From: Ignavibacteria bacterium
GTDB taxonomy: Bacteria > Bacteroidota > Ignavibacteria > Kapaibacteriales > Kapaibacteriaceae
Length of the DNA stretch: 64,000 nt
Direction of reading: 5' to 3'
NCBI GenBank assembly: GCA_016707005.1
Contig: JADJIQ010000005.1
Coordinates: 950,001 to 1,014,000 of the forward strand
Below the pieces are notes generated by a model, which worked only from the letters and a program-made list of their open reading frames with translations, had not been told where the DNA came from and searched no databases. Made by a program: the position numbers and the translations under genes. This document shows, piece after piece, positions 16,442-25,652 of this stretch. Each line of letters begins with the position of its first letter. The stretch's first letter is position 1.

Positions 16442-17247
16442 GGTCTGCCTGCCCCTTCCCATTCGTTGAAGATGGACATCACGATGTCGATCCCGTCGGT
16501 CAATGCCGCCGGCCCCGGCTGCAGGATGATTGGTGATGGAATGTCTCGCAGAAATCCTGTGCGATACGGTCTGAGGTCCGACCATCCGGGTCTGGAGATG
16601 ACGCGTTCCGGCTTGAGCATCTTTCCGCACCACGACGCGAGCATGATGTCCGGGTCTCTGCGCAATGGTTCTTGGATATCTGCTATGATCCGTTCCTTCG
16701 CATTCGGATGGATACGATTCTCAGCAAAGACATCAATGCCGCCACAGATCTCGATGATCTCACTCACCCAGCAGATGCCGGTGATGAGCGGGTCGTACCA
16801 TTCTTCGAAGTAGACGCGAGGAGAGCGTTGACGGCTTGAGCCACGCTCCGCAGCTTCGTCCACACGATTGCGAAGTTGTGCCGCATACTGTTCGGCCATC
16901 GTGGCATAACCGATCATCCCGCCTAAGCGTGTGATCATCGCAAGGATTCCATCTACCGATCGATGGTTGAAGCAGACAACGTCGATGCCCCGGCGAATGA
17001 GTTCTGCGGAGATGTCGGCCTGCAGGTCCGACCAGGCGAACACAACGTCCGGACGCAGGGCAATGATCTCGTCGAACTTCGCATCGAGATACGTGGAGAC
17101 CTTTGGTTTTTCCTTCCGAGCCTGTGGCGGACGTACCGTGAATCCCGAGATACCAACGATGAGATCTTCAGCACCGAGTGCATACATCGTTTCAGTGGTC
17201 TCTTCGGTGAGGCATATCACACGTTTCGGATATCCGAATGCTCTCAC
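16438..17247 (-). CDS. BtuF-like substrate-binding protein without signal peptide
   Basis: A 269-aa protein of the helical-backbone metal/cobalamin/haem-binding type (BtuF fold): RVICLTEETTETMYALGAED at the start, then GISGFTVRPP, LRPDVVFAWSD, and RPGWSDLRPYRTG with LQPGPAALTDGID at the end. The start GTG 17247 (VRAFGYPKR) overlaps the stop of the preceding gene; there is no signal peptide or lipobox, so it would stay in the cytoplasm unless the start is misplaced. No permease or ATPase is nearby. Its 3' end overlaps the thiamine pyrophosphokinase gene. Cobalamin is a guess from fold only. Confidence 0.8.
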   Translation of the reverse strand: MRAFGYPKRVICLTEETTETMYALGAEDLIVGISGFTVRPPQARKEKPKVSTYLDAKFDEIIALRPDVVFAWSDLQADISAELIRRGIDVVCFNHRSVDGILAMITRLGGMIGYATMAEQYAAQLRNRVDEAAERGSSRQRSPRVYFEEWYDPLITGICWVSEIIEICGGIDVFAENRIHPNAKERIIADIQEPLRRDPDIMLASWCGKMLKPERVISRPGWSDLRPYRTGFLRDIPSPIILQPGPAALTDGIDIVMSIFNEWEGAGRP

Positions 17248-20200
17248 TGTTTTGCCTTTTTCGGGAACTTCACAACGGTGCCCTTCGGCATGAAGAGGAT
17301 GGATCGGCGATCTTCCTTGACCATCTTGTTGTATTCGGTCTTGTACGTGAGATACTCCTCCGGCGAGACCCAAGGGCGGTGATTGCCGATGGAGCGGACA
17401 ACCGTGAGTTTGCCGGGCGACATGTAGGACGAGCGTTCGTAGGTGATCTGCGGGAGGACCGTGCGTGCTACGGACGTACCCTCGGAGAGAACAAAGCCCG
17501 GCGGAACATTCAGACGAACGATCTCCGTTGTGGAATCGTGGAAACTCGGTACATGCATTGGCTGTAGGCGTTTTGCATAGGACAGCGCAGCAGATGGAAC
17601 GATCTGTCTGTCCCACGGAAGGCGTGCGATCAAAAAGCCCCCTGCCTCCATCATGTAGTTCGGGACATAGAACGTAACTGAGAATCGTAGCGTGGGAGTT
17701 AGGGTGTCAAGATCATCGATCTCCACCGAGCGAAGTTCAACATCCGGATAGTTCTCACTCAGCATCTCGATGATGCCCTTATCGCGATCCTTCTCCGTGC
17801 GGTCTCGCCATGCAGCTCTGTACATCTGTGTGCCTGCGCCTGACTCCGTGTAGGTCTGCGTGATCACTGCCGAGTTATCGTCGGAGATATCCACGTTGGT
17901 CTCAATGGTCATCGTATTCGGCATGAAGTACGACTTGTTGAGGTACATCGGTTCGCGCAATCCCGGACGTACTACGAGAGAAAACGCGTTGAGATCTGCA
18001 TGTGGAATACTGCCAATAGGAACATTGTCTGCGGTGAGATCCAAGAGCAGCGGCATTGAGTCTCCAGGGATCGCTACGATCACATGGTCGAACGGAATGC
18101 TTGGAAGGGGCTTGCGTTGAAATGGAGATGTCTGCGTTTGCACCAATACGTGGTGCGACGTGATGTTCCGCTCAGCCAGCATAGCGATGCATAGTGTAGC
18201 AACATCCTTGCAATCACCGATGCGTGTATTGATCACACGCTCGGCCTTTTGTGGCACGTAGCCGGATTGACGAAATGGCATGTAGCTGTATCGCACATCC
18301 TTGGTGATGTAGCGGTAGACTCCGGCGATGATCTGTTCTTTGGAATATGACGCAGAGCGCGGGAAGAGCGAATCCATGAGCTCACGTACTTCAAGAGAAG
18401 ATCGAGTTTTCGGACGTGCGATGTCGTGATACCACAGAATGATCTCTTCCCAATTTGGAACGCTTGAGAGCTCAACGCGCTTATCTACGTCGTAGACGCT
18501 TGGCATATCCTCTTCGTAGTCGATAGCCGGTTCGTTCCTAGACTCCCATGAGGCGAGTTCACCATAAGCGTTCTTTGTGGTGACCATCTCTGACTCGATG
18601 CCATAGGCACGCCACTGAAATGCTTCATCAGGTGGAGTGAGGACTGCGTAGTACGAATAGAGCTTTGGATACGAGCCGTTGAAGGCAAAGTTGTCGGCGA
18701 AGAATGCGGAGAGTCGTCCCGACTCTGCCTCTAGGTGACGGTAGCGAACGTAGATGAAGTCACCGGGTTCAATACCCTTGAACACGAGTTGGCCAGAGCC
18801 TTTATCTGCTGGTATTTCTCTTCCACGGGGTTTCCGAACGACAGCCTTTTCAACAACCAGACTGCCGTTTGCCGGTAGGTAGACCTCTTTGAAATCGTCG
18901 ATCCCTTCAATAGTCAGGATCCGTGCTACATACTCGCGTTGGATCTCGCATCGGCTACCGTCGTAGACAACTCTTCTCTTTGCATCGTAGAGATAGACTG
19001 CGGCATCATTCGGATAGGCAGAGGCATCCGGAGCAGACCGAATGATACTGTCGATGTCTGCCGTAGGAAAGTACGTGAAAGGGTGCGGATCGCCTTTAAG
19101 GTCGCGGATCAGTTCACGTGTCTCAAAGTTCGACGGATCGATTTCGAGAGACCTCTGCAGATCGCTGATGGCGGCTGACTTCTTCCCAAGACTCTTTTGG
19201 ATCACACCTCGTTTGTACCAAAATCCGCTGATGTTCGGGGCGATGGCTATGGCACGATCAATGGCGGCCAATGCATTGCCCCATTCCTTCTTGTCGATAT
19301 AGATGTCTGCGATCGAAGAATGAAAGCCACATCCGGGCGGGACGAGTGCGAAGAGCCTGTCGTAGGTTGACAGAGCAGAGGACAGATCACCTGCATCAAC
19401 ATAGAATTTTGCGAGAGATTCAAGACCGCGGAACGATACGTTCACTGCGAGGTTCCGCTTCATGATGTCGATGGACTTCTGTGGTCCCTGTGATGCCTGC
19501 TCCGACATGGTAGCCGAAAGCGAAGCGTAAAGATAGTTCCCCGGATACCGTTCAAAGGCCTCGTTGAGCAGTTCAGTGAAGCGCTGAAGATCTGACTTGC
19601 GCTGAGCGATCAACATCGCTGACTCGTAGTAGGTAGTGCTTGTTGAGTCTCGGCGTTTTACGAGCGAGAGAATGCTGTCTGCATCATCATTTCGATCCTG
19701 AGAAACAGCCTCATTGAATCGATACATGAGGGTAAGGGGCAATCCCGGTGCCACGGTGGAGATGTGCTCGATCATCGCCGTTGCATCGTCCGAGCGGTCG
19801 CTGCGATTGTAAGCCTCTAGGAATAGATTGTCAATGAGAATACACTCCGGTGCAACGAGACGTGCCTTGCGAAGAACAAGAATTGCTTCTTGCACATTGT
19901 CATTGCGCAAGTATGCTTCAGCGAGCAACAGGTAATTCTCAAGATGATCCGGATGTGATGCGATGCGTTCGGTGAAGAACGTGATGTATGGATTCGTGAT
20001 GACCCGAGGATCAGGGTCCTGGCTCTTGAACACCTGAGGCTGCGTGTTGATCGTGAGGTTGTCTATCGTACGTCCGCGTTCGTCGGTGATTCGAAGGAGG
20101 AAGTTGCACCGGTCGAGATCACTCGCGCCTACCTTCACGAGCACCTTGTTCCAACCTTCGTTCAGCGTGCACTCGGTGATGTAGGTGTCGAGGTCATTAT

Positions 20201-21023
20201 TGAACTCTTCAAAGGTCTCGCGGATCGATCTGTCATTCACGAAGAGTTTGAAGGAGCCCGACGTGCCGAGACGCATTTGCACTCTTTGTTGCGTAGGACT
20301 CTTCACATAGGCAACGGAGTAAAACTGACCTCTATGGGTGGACGAGAAATAGGTGAAGTCTATCCATAGATCAAGCCTCTGCACCGGCGGATGCTGCCAG
20401 CGGATCATCCCACCGTTTGTGTTCTTGTACACAGCGCCTGTGTCATCTGCTCGCTCGGGAGGAAACACCTTGTCGTGTCCCGATCCGGAGATGTTGTCGA
20501 ACGGACCAACAATGCGCCAATCGAGAATGGCACCGATCTTCTCGAATTTCGATCGTGCATCTTTAACACGCTCCTTGGACTCATCGATCGAACCAAGGCG
20601 CTCGTATGCCATTGCCAGTAGGATGCCCGATGCATCCGGGTTGTCTACCACCTTGTTCAAGACATCCACAGCGCCCCAGGAGGGCTTGTTCAGCGCCGCG
20701 CCGAACCGTGCTGTCGACATTGAGGCATAGAGGTAGGGAGCCTGATCAGGAACAGATAGAAGAGCCTTGTGAAGAGCTGCCCAGGATGAGGAGTCATCCC
20801 CTCGGATGCTTGCCTCGTACACCAAACCAAACCATGCTCGTGCGTCTTTGGGATCGCTTGTCGTTGCCTGCGTCAACAGCTGTTTAGCTTGCTGAAGGTC
20901 ATTCTTCAGAAGAGCTTGCCAGCCTTCAACGGTTGGCTGAGCGTGCAGAAGAACCGGAAGCACAAATGCCGTAGCTATGAGAAGAGAAAAGCGGAGCGTG
21001 GTGAGGCGCGCTGATGAGGTCAT
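17244..21023 (-). CDS. Exported TPR/DUF3857/transglutaminase-like protein
   Basis: A 1259-aa exported protein. ATG 21023 gives a signal peptide (LRFSLLIATAFVLPVLLHAQ); a TTG at 21083 would add twenty non-conserved residues. Residues 30-620 hold tetratricopeptide repeats (e.g. KARAWFG, WGNALAAIDRAIAIAPNISG, AISDLQRSLEIDPSNF). About 670-850 is DUF3857 (REYVARILTIEGIDDFKEVY). A transglutaminase-like domain follows with a plausible triad: Cys in NTRIGDCKD, His in FDHVIVA, Asp in LLLDLTAD. Such proteins are common in Bacteroidota; their substrates are unknown. Its stop overlaps the BtuF-like start by GTGA. Confidence 0.9.
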   Translation of the reverse strand: MTSSARLTTLRFSLLIATAFVLPVLLHAQPTVEGWQALLKNDLQQAKQLLTQATTSDPKDARAWFGLVYEASIRGDDSSSWAALHKALLSVPDQAPYLYASMSTARFGAALNKPSWGAVDVLNKVVDNPDASGILLAMAYERLGSIDESKERVKDARSKFEKIGAILDWRIVGPFDNISGSGHDKVFPPERADDTGAVYKNTNGGMIRWQHPPVQRLDLWIDFTYFSSTHRGQFYSVAYVKSPTQQRVQMRLGTSGSFKLFVNDRSIRETFEEFNNDLDTYITECTLNEGWNKVLVKVGASDLDRCNFLLRITDERGRTIDNLTINTQPQVFKSQDPDPRVITNPYITFFTERIASHPDHLENYLLLAEAYLRNDNVQEAILVLRKARLVAPECILIDNLFLEAYNRSDRSDDATAMIEHISTVAPGLPLTLMYRFNEAVSQDRNDDADSILSLVKRRDSTSTTYYESAMLIAQRKSDLQRFTELLNEAFERYPGNYLYASLSATMSEQASQGPQKSIDIMKRNLAVNVSFRGLESLAKFYVDAGDLSSALSTYDRLFALVPPGCGFHSSIADIYIDKKEWGNALAAIDRAIAIAPNISGFWYKRGVIQKSLGKKSAAISDLQRSLEIDPSNFETRELIRDLKGDPHPFTYFPTADIDSIIRSAPDASAYPNDAAVYLYDAKRRVVYDGSRCEIQREYVARILTIEGIDDFKEVYLPANGSLVVEKAVVRKPRGREIPADKGSGQLVFKGIEPGDFIYVRYRHLEAESGRLSAFFADNFAFNGSYPKLYSYYAVLTPPDEAFQWRAYGIESEMVTTKNAYGELASWESRNEPAIDYEEDMPSVYDVDKRVELSSVPNWEEIILWYHDIARPKTRSSLEVRELMDSLFPRSASYSKEQIIAGVYRYITKDVRYSYMPFRQSGYVPQKAERVINTRIGDCKDVATLCIAMLAERNITSHHVLVQTQTSPFQRKPLPSIPFDHVIVAIPGDSMPLLLDLTADNVPIGSIPHADLNAFSLVVRPGLREPMYLNKSYFMPNTMTIETNVDISDDNSAVITQTYTESGAGTQMYRAAWRDRTEKDRDKGIIEMLSENYPDVELRSVEIDDLDTLTPTLRFSVTFYVPNYMMEAGGFLIARLPWDRQIVPSAALSYAKRLQPMHVPSFHDSTTEIVRLNVPPGFVLSEGTSVARTVLPQITYERSSYMSPGKLTVVRSIGNHRPWVSPEEYLTYKTEYNKMVKEDRRSILFMPKGTVVKFPKKAKQ

Positions 21024-21066
21024 ATTGTTGTCGATCAAATTCAGAGTTGTCGGGCGAATCACGTGG

Positions 21067-21103
21067 TTTGCTAGTTTGCACAAAGCTCAAACAAACTAGC
21101 AAA
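21067..21103. promoter_or_regulatory. 12-bp inverted repeat between divergent genes
   Basis: TTTGCTAGTTTG (21067-21078) and its exact complement CAAACTAGCAAA (21092-21103), 13-nt spacer, ending 4 nt before the uspA ATG and 44 bp before the divergent TPR gene. Each arm holds TAGTTTG, close to the Bacteroidota -7 box, one facing each way. A candidate shared operator or divergent promoter core. Confidence 0.55.
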
Positions 21104-21107
21104 AGCC

Positions 21108-21557
21108 ATGCTCACCGTCTCCTCTCTCCTTGTTCCGACCGACTTTTCGGAGAACGCCGGAAAGGCACTTGCCCTGGCCAAAGAAGTGGCTCGTGGCACA
21201 AATGCCTCCCTTCACCTCGTACACATCGTAGAGCCGGTGGTCTACCCTGCGGATTGGAGCTATGCACAAGTTGGCTTTGCCGACATTGAGCAAGAGCTAC
21301 AGACCAACGCAGAGAAGGAGCTGGCTGCCCTTGCTGAATCTCTCAAAAAGGAAGGCTTCACGGTGATCACCACCGTGCGGAAAGGCCGCGCCTCCGACGA
21401 GATCTGCAACTACGCCAAAGAGAACAACATCAGTATCATCGCCATCGGCACTCACGGCCGCAGCGGTCTAGAGCACTTCCTGTTCGGCAGCACCACCGAG
21501 CGTGTGCTTCGTAAGGCCACATGTCCGGTCCTGAGTGTTCGGCAGGACCAGCCCTGA
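21108..21557 (+). CDS. Universal stress protein, UspA family
   Basis: A 149-aa single-domain Usp. It starts LLVPTDFSENAGKALALAKE and has the ATP-binding signature G-x2-G-x9-G-(S/T) as GTHGRSGLEHFLFGS followed by TTERVLRKATCPVLSVR. It should bind ATP and form dimers in the cytoplasm under stress or starvation. Three nt separate it from fbp, so the two are probably co-transcribed; the inverted repeat just upstream may control both. Confidence 0.93.
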   Translation: MLTVSSLLVPTDFSENAGKALALAKEVARGTNASLHLVHIVEPVVYPADWSYAQVGFADIEQELQTNAEKELAALAESLKKEGFTVITTVRKGRASDEICNYAKENNISIIAIGTHGRSGLEHFLFGSTTERVLRKATCPVLSVRQDQP

Positions 21558-21560
21558 CCC

Positions 21561-22586
21561 ATGCCGTTCCTCAAGACCTCAAAACTCATAACGATCGAGC
21601 GGCATATCACCGAAGAGGGGGCTCTCCATCCGGAAGCTACCGGTGAGTTCTCGCACCTCTTGCGCGACTTCACGCTTGCTCTGCGCATTCTTGCTCGGGA
21701 TGTACGGCGTGCCGGACTCAATGACATTCTTGGTGCAACAGAGGATACGAACGTGCACGGCGAACGTGTGAAGCGTCTAGACATCCATGCGAATGAAGTG
21801 ATCTTCAGGGCCATGGATCACGGCGGACACCTCTGTGTGATGGCATCGGAAGAGGCTGATGGCCTGATGGCCATTCCGGACGAATACCGCAAGGGCAAGT
21901 ACGTGCTGGTCTTCGACCCGCTTGATGGTTCATCGAACATAGATGTGAATGTTTCCATCGGAACCATTTTCTCCATTTATAAGAGACTTGATCCGAGCCT
22001 TACAACGCCTGGTATGATGGCTGATTGTTTGCAACCAGGGTGGAAGCAGGTGGCAGCCGGATATGCGATGTATGGCTCAAGCACGCAACTGGTCTACACG
22101 AGCGGGAATGGTGTTGATGTCTTCACCTTCGATCCCACGATCGGCGAATTCCTGCTTACGTTCGAAAAGATCCGCATCCCAAAACGCGGGAAGATCTATT
22201 CAGTGAACAGCGGTAACGCCTATAAGTGGCCCCAAGGAGTACGGGACTATGTGTCTCACCTCCTCAGGCCTTCCCACGACGGAACACGTCCGTATTCACT
22301 CCGCTATGTTGGAACGATGGTTGCCGATGTCCATCGTACGCTTCACTATGGCGGCATCTTCATGTACCCAAGTGATGAGACTTCTCCCACCGGCAAACTC
22401 CGACTTGTGTACGAAGTGAATCCGATGGCCTTCATTGTTGAACAAGCAGGTGGCAGAGCAACAGACGGAGTGAACCGCATCATGGATCTCACCCCAGAGT
22501 CGTTGCATCAACGCGTACCATGTTTCATGGGCAGCGAAGAAGACGTCTTAGAGGTAGAAAGCTTCCTCCGTGGCGAACCCCAGTAA
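21561..22586 (+). CDS. fbp: Fructose-1,6-bisphosphatase class I
   Basis: Hydrolyses fructose 1,6-bisphosphate in gluconeogenesis. The 341-aa length and motifs fit class I: NVHGERVKRLD, SEEADG, the metal-binding FDPLDGSSNIDVNVSIGTIF, YGSSTQLVYTSG, GGIFMYP and KLRLVYEVNPMAFIVEQAGG. Co-directional with uspA 3 nt upstream. Its stop is followed at once by repeats. Confidence 0.96.
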   Translation: MPFLKTSKLITIERHITEEGALHPEATGEFSHLLRDFTLALRILARDVRRAGLNDILGATEDTNVHGERVKRLDIHANEVIFRAMDHGGHLCVMASEEADGLMAIPDEYRKGKYVLVFDPLDGSSNIDVNVSIGTIFSIYKRLDPSLTTPGMMADCLQPGWKQVAAGYAMYGSSTQLVYTSGNGVDVFTFDPTIGEFLLTFEKIRIPKRGKIYSVNSGNAYKWPQGVRDYVSHLLRPSHDGTRPYSLRYVGTMVADVHRTLHYGGIFMYPSDETSPTGKLRLVYEVNPMAFIVEQAGGRATDGVNRIMDLTPESLHQRVPCFMGSEEDVLEVESFLRGEPQ

Positions 22587-22683
22587 CCCCGTAACCCCTT
22601 AACCCTAAGGGCGAGGCGGGGCTCGCCCCTACGCCGTATCTCCGTACCTCCGTATCTCCGTATCTCCGTACCTCCGTAACTCT
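22584..22683. repeat. Composite repeat block after fbp
   Basis: Starts on the fbp stop with ACCCCGTA-type units, then a GGGCGAG/CTCGCCC hairpin (22609-22628, 7-bp stem) and then six 9-bp units CCGTATCTC/CCGTACCTC (22634-22683), the complement of the repeat at 6811. The hairpin could act as a weak terminator but has no T-run. Confidence 0.85.
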
Positions 22684-22693
22684 CAGAACACAT

Positions 22694-23407
22694 ATGAACG
22701 ACCGTAGATCCTTCCTCGCAACTGCGGCTCTTGGCACCATTGCTGTTGCCACCGCTCCTTCACTTCATGCGATCGGATTTGAACCAGTCCCGGGTGGCGG
22801 CAAACACGTACTTCCGGCGCTGCCCTATGAGTTTGGAGCCCTAGAGCCCCATATCGATGCACAGACCATGCAGATCCATCACGATAAGCACCATCTTGCC
22901 TACGTGAATGGATTGAACAAGGCAGAAGAAGAGCTTGCCAAGTCACGTGAATCCGGCGATCACTCGTTGGTCCAGCATTGGTCTCGTCAAGCAGCGTTCC
23001 ATGGGGGCGGACATTGGCTGCACTCCATGTTCTGGAAGGTGATGGCGCCGGCCGGAAATGGCGGAGGCGGCGAGCCAACTGGGGCAGTTGCCCAGGCGAT
23101 CACAGAGAGTTTCGGATCATTTGATGCCTTTAGAAAGCAGTTCAGCGCTGCGGCTACAGCCGTTGAAGGAAGCGGTTGGGCACTGCTTCATTTCAGACCC
23201 GATGACCAGCGTTTGATCATCCTTCAGGCAGAGAATCAGCAGAAGCTAAGTGCATGGGGTACAACGCCCATACTAGGAATTGACGTATGGGAACATGCCT
23301 ACTATCTCAAGTACCAGAATAAGAGGGCTGATTACGTTGCCGCCTGGTGGAATGTGGTCAATTGGGGGCAGGTAGAAAAGAACCTTCAAAGCGTGTCTAG
23401 AAAGTAA
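22694..23407 (+). CDS. Superoxide dismutase [Fe/Mn], Tat-exported
   Basis: Dismutates superoxide to oxygen and peroxide. The 237-aa protein begins with a twin-arginine signal (DRRSFLATAALGTIAVATA), so it should be folded and metallated before export to the periplasm. The four metal ligands are present: His in MQIHHDKHH, His in GGGHWLHSMFW, Asp and His in GIDVWEHAYYLKY. The Trp-Leu before the second ligand His replaces the common (V/I)-N. The second-sphere region GSGWALLHF is intact. Metal preference cannot be told. Confidence 0.93.
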   Translation: MNDRRSFLATAALGTIAVATAPSLHAIGFEPVPGGGKHVLPALPYEFGALEPHIDAQTMQIHHDKHHLAYVNGLNKAEEELAKSRESGDHSLVQHWSRQAAFHGGGHWLHSMFWKVMAPAGNGGGGEPTGAVAQAITESFGSFDAFRKQFSAAATAVEGSGWALLHFRPDDQRLIILQAENQQKLSAWGTTPILGIDVWEHAYYLKYQNKRADYVAAWWNVVNWGQVEKNLQSVSRK

Positions 23408-23440
23408 TGTGGAAAACTTCTTGCATTACGCCTTTTTCGA
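23404..23440 (+). terminator. Possible weak terminator after superoxide dismutase
   Basis: A 6-bp stem GTAATG/CATTAC with a 14-nt loop, then GCC and five T (23433-23437). The loop is long and the stem short, so it is only possible. Confidence 0.35.
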
Positions 23441-23553
23441 AGTAACTTGCATAACTGTGTCGTAGGCGGAACTACGGCGTAGGGGCATCAGGTCGAGTTA
23501 AATTCAATGTGTCAACGTTGATGCCGCAACAAAGTTCCGCAAAGGGTCGATGT

Positions 23554-23832
23554 ATGAACATCTATGTAGGCAATCTGCCGTATTCAATGGACGACAATGA
23601 GCTTCGCTCAACGTTCTCCGAATTCGGTGCCGTAACATCCGCTTCCGTTGTGAAGGACAAGTTCACAGGTCGCTCACGCGGCTTCGGTTTTGTTGAAATG
23701 GCTGACGCTGCCTCTGGCAACTCTGCTATTGAAGCAATGAACGGTCGCAACCTTGGCGGTCGTCCGCTCGTCGTTAATGAGGCTCGTCCACGTGACGAAC
23801 GCCCTCGTTTCGATCGCGGTCCTCGCTATTGA
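23554..23832 (+). CDS. RNA-recognition-motif (RRM) RNA-binding protein
   Basis: A 92-aa single RRM followed by a short Arg-rich tail. RNP2 is IYVGNLPY and RNP1 is RSRGFGFVEM, both with the aromatic residues that stack on RNA. The tail RPRDERPRFDRGPRY is basic. Such proteins in Bacteroidota and cyanobacteria are often cold-induced. The start ATG 23554 leads straight into the domain; a longer frame from 23509 lacks homology. A long leader precedes it, with GGCATCA near 23488 and TGATGCC near 23519 able to pair. A strong terminator follows. Confidence 0.92.
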   Translation: MNIYVGNLPYSMDDNELRSTFSEFGAVTSASVVKDKFTGRSRGFGFVEMADAASGNSAIEAMNGRNLGGRPLVVNEARPRDERPRFDRGPRY

Positions 23833-23857
23833 TCCCGAAAACGAGATCGAGTCTTAG

Positions 23858-23890
23858 AACGGCCACCCTTTGGGTGGCCGTTCGTATTTT
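23858..23890 (+). terminator. Intrinsic terminator after the RRM gene
   Basis: Perfect 11-bp stem AACGGCCACCC/GGGTGGCCGTT with a TTT loop, followed by CGTATTTT. It ends 34 bp before the leucine dehydrogenase start. Confidence 0.9.
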
Positions 23891-23923
23891 ACGGACCTGT
23901 TTTCGCAACACACACTGAAGAAC

Positions 23924-25012
23924 ATGCAGATCTTTGAAACACTCCAGTCAATGGGCCACGAGCAAGTGGTTCTTTGCTCAGATCAAACCACCGGACTCCG
24001 CGCCATCATTGCCGTTCACAACACATCTCTTGGTCCGGCTCTTGGCGGTACGCGGATGTGGAACTATGAAAGTGACGAAGCGGCTATCACGGATGCACTC
24101 CGTCTCTCTCGTGGCATGACGTACAAAGCCGCAGTGAGCGGCGTGAATCTTGGTGGCGGCAAGGCCGTGTTGATCGGCGACCCACGAACAGACAAGAGCG
24201 AAGCCATGTTCCGCGCCTATGGTCGTATGGTGGAAACTCTGCGCGGCAGATACATCACGGCCGAGGACGTTGGTACCAGCGTACGAGACATGGAGTGGAT
24301 CCGCATGGAGACCAAATACGTCACCGGTGTTGGCGGACAGGGTGGTTCGGGTGATCCAAGCCCGGTCACTGCTCTTGGCGTATACTCCGGAATGCGTGCC
24401 GCTGCACATGCAACGTGGGGCAAGGATTCACTCGCCGGCAAGCGCGTAGTTGTGCAAGGCGCCGGCAACGTTGCATCACACCTCGTTGAACATCTCACGC
24501 GAGACGGAGCAACTGTCTACCTCACAGACATCTACGAGGAAAAGGCAAAGGCACTTGCTGCAAAGCATGGCGCAACGTTGATCTCTCCTGATGCTGTCTT
24601 CACAACTCCGTGTGATGTGTTCTCTCCAAATGCCCTTGGCGCAATTCTTAACGATGAGACCATTCCGCAACTCACATGTGAAGTGATCTGCGGCGGAGCC
24701 AACAATCAGCTTAAGGAAGAGAAGAAGCATGCCCAGATGCTCAAGGAACGGAACATCATGTATGCACCGGATTACGTTGTGAATTCGGGCGGTCTGATGA
24801 ACGTCGCATCCGAGGTAGAAGGGTATGACCGAGAAAAAGTGATGCGTCAGGCTGAAAGCATTTATGACATCACGATGAACATCCTTGTCACGTCCCGCGA
24901 ACGGAACATGCTCACGATTGAGGCGTCCAATGCTATCGCAGAAGACAGACTCATGAAGGTTCGTCACGTCCATGGCACATACATCGGATCTCCATCGATC
25001 CGCGGCGTCTGA
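23924..25012 (+). CDS. ldh: Leucine dehydrogenase (Glu/Leu/Phe/Val family)
   Basis: NAD-dependent oxidative deamination of branched-chain amino acids. The 362-aa protein has the catalytic-Lys motif VNLGGGKAV (about residue 80), GPALGGTRMW before it, the DVGTS loop, and a Rossmann domain starting KRVVVQGAGNVASHLVEHL (about 172-190). CGGANNQL and DYVVNSGGLMNV complete the active site. ATG 23924 starts MQIFETL; the longer frame from 23870 would read through the terminator. It precedes nusB by 14 bp. Confidence 0.94.
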   Translation: MQIFETLQSMGHEQVVLCSDQTTGLRAIIAVHNTSLGPALGGTRMWNYESDEAAITDALRLSRGMTYKAAVSGVNLGGGKAVLIGDPRTDKSEAMFRAYGRMVETLRGRYITAEDVGTSVRDMEWIRMETKYVTGVGGQGGSGDPSPVTALGVYSGMRAAAHATWGKDSLAGKRVVVQGAGNVASHLVEHLTRDGATVYLTDIYEEKAKALAAKHGATLISPDAVFTTPCDVFSPNALGAILNDETIPQLTCEVICGGANNQLKEEKKHAQMLKERNIMYAPDYVVNSGGLMNVASEVEGYDREKVMRQAESIYDITMNILVTSRERNMLTIEASNAIAEDRLMKVRHVHGTYIGSPSIRGV

Positions 25013-25026
25013 TATCAGGAGTGATC

Positions 25027-25614
25027 TTGTCCAACGAACCAAACGATAACGACTTTCCCGTCAGTCGCAACACCACGATCAAGGGGTCTCGGCATCTCGC
25101 ACGCGAGAAAGTGCTGCAGGTCCTCGCGGCCACGGTGAGCGATGAGATCAGTTTAGACGTTGCATTCAACCATGTGTTCTTTCGTCAGTTCACATTTGAC
25201 GCAAAAGAAACACCGGCGGATTCGCGCATCCTTCATCCGGATGTTGTGCACGAGCTTGATTCCGACGTGGCCATTCAATGGTCAGAAGAAGACATCGAGT
25301 ATGCTCGTGCCGTGATCTGGGCTGCGCGGGATCAGCGAGAGTCAAGTACAGAGCTGATCGATCGTTATTCCAAGAACTGGGATCTTGAGCGCATCGCTCT
25401 TCTTGATCGCGTTCTCATGCGCTTGGCGATCGCGGAACTCACAGTATGCACCGACATCCCGGTGAAGGTCACTATCAACGAAGTGATCGAACTGGCAAAG
25501 CGGTATTCAACCGATAAAAGCGGAACATTCATCAACGGTATTCTTGATGCAGTGATCGAAGAACTGCAAAAGGAACATCGCATCAACAAAACAGGTCGCG
25601 GGCTCGTGGACTGA
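25027..25614 (+). CDS. nusB: Transcription antitermination factor NusB
   Basis: Binds boxA RNA with NusE in rRNA antitermination complexes. The C-terminal domain is clear: RIALLDRVLMRLAIAEL, PVKVTINEVIELAKRYSTDK and SGTFINGILDAV. The N-terminal part (SRHLAREKVLQVL) fits the usual SRR.AR....QAL helix. I prefer the TTG at 25027 because AGGAG (25017-25021) lies 5 nt upstream; a GTG at 25021 would sit inside that site. It follows leucine dehydrogenase closely and may share its transcript. Confidence 0.94.
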   Translation: MSNEPNDNDFPVSRNTTIKGSRHLAREKVLQVLAATVSDEISLDVAFNHVFFRQFTFDAKETPADSRILHPDVVHELDSDVAIQWSEEDIEYARAVIWAARDQRESSTELIDRYSKNWDLERIALLDRVLMRLAIAELTVCTDIPVKVTINEVIELAKRYSTDKSGTFINGILDAVIEELQKEHRINKTGRGLVD

Positions 25615-25652
25615 CCACGTTCATCACCACCTGATGTGAAGGGAGATTGTCT

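Noticed and set aside
22508..22693. Minus-strand frame with repeated YGGTEIRR
   Set aside because: It only translates the 9-bp repeat and the complement of fbp; no start signal or homology.
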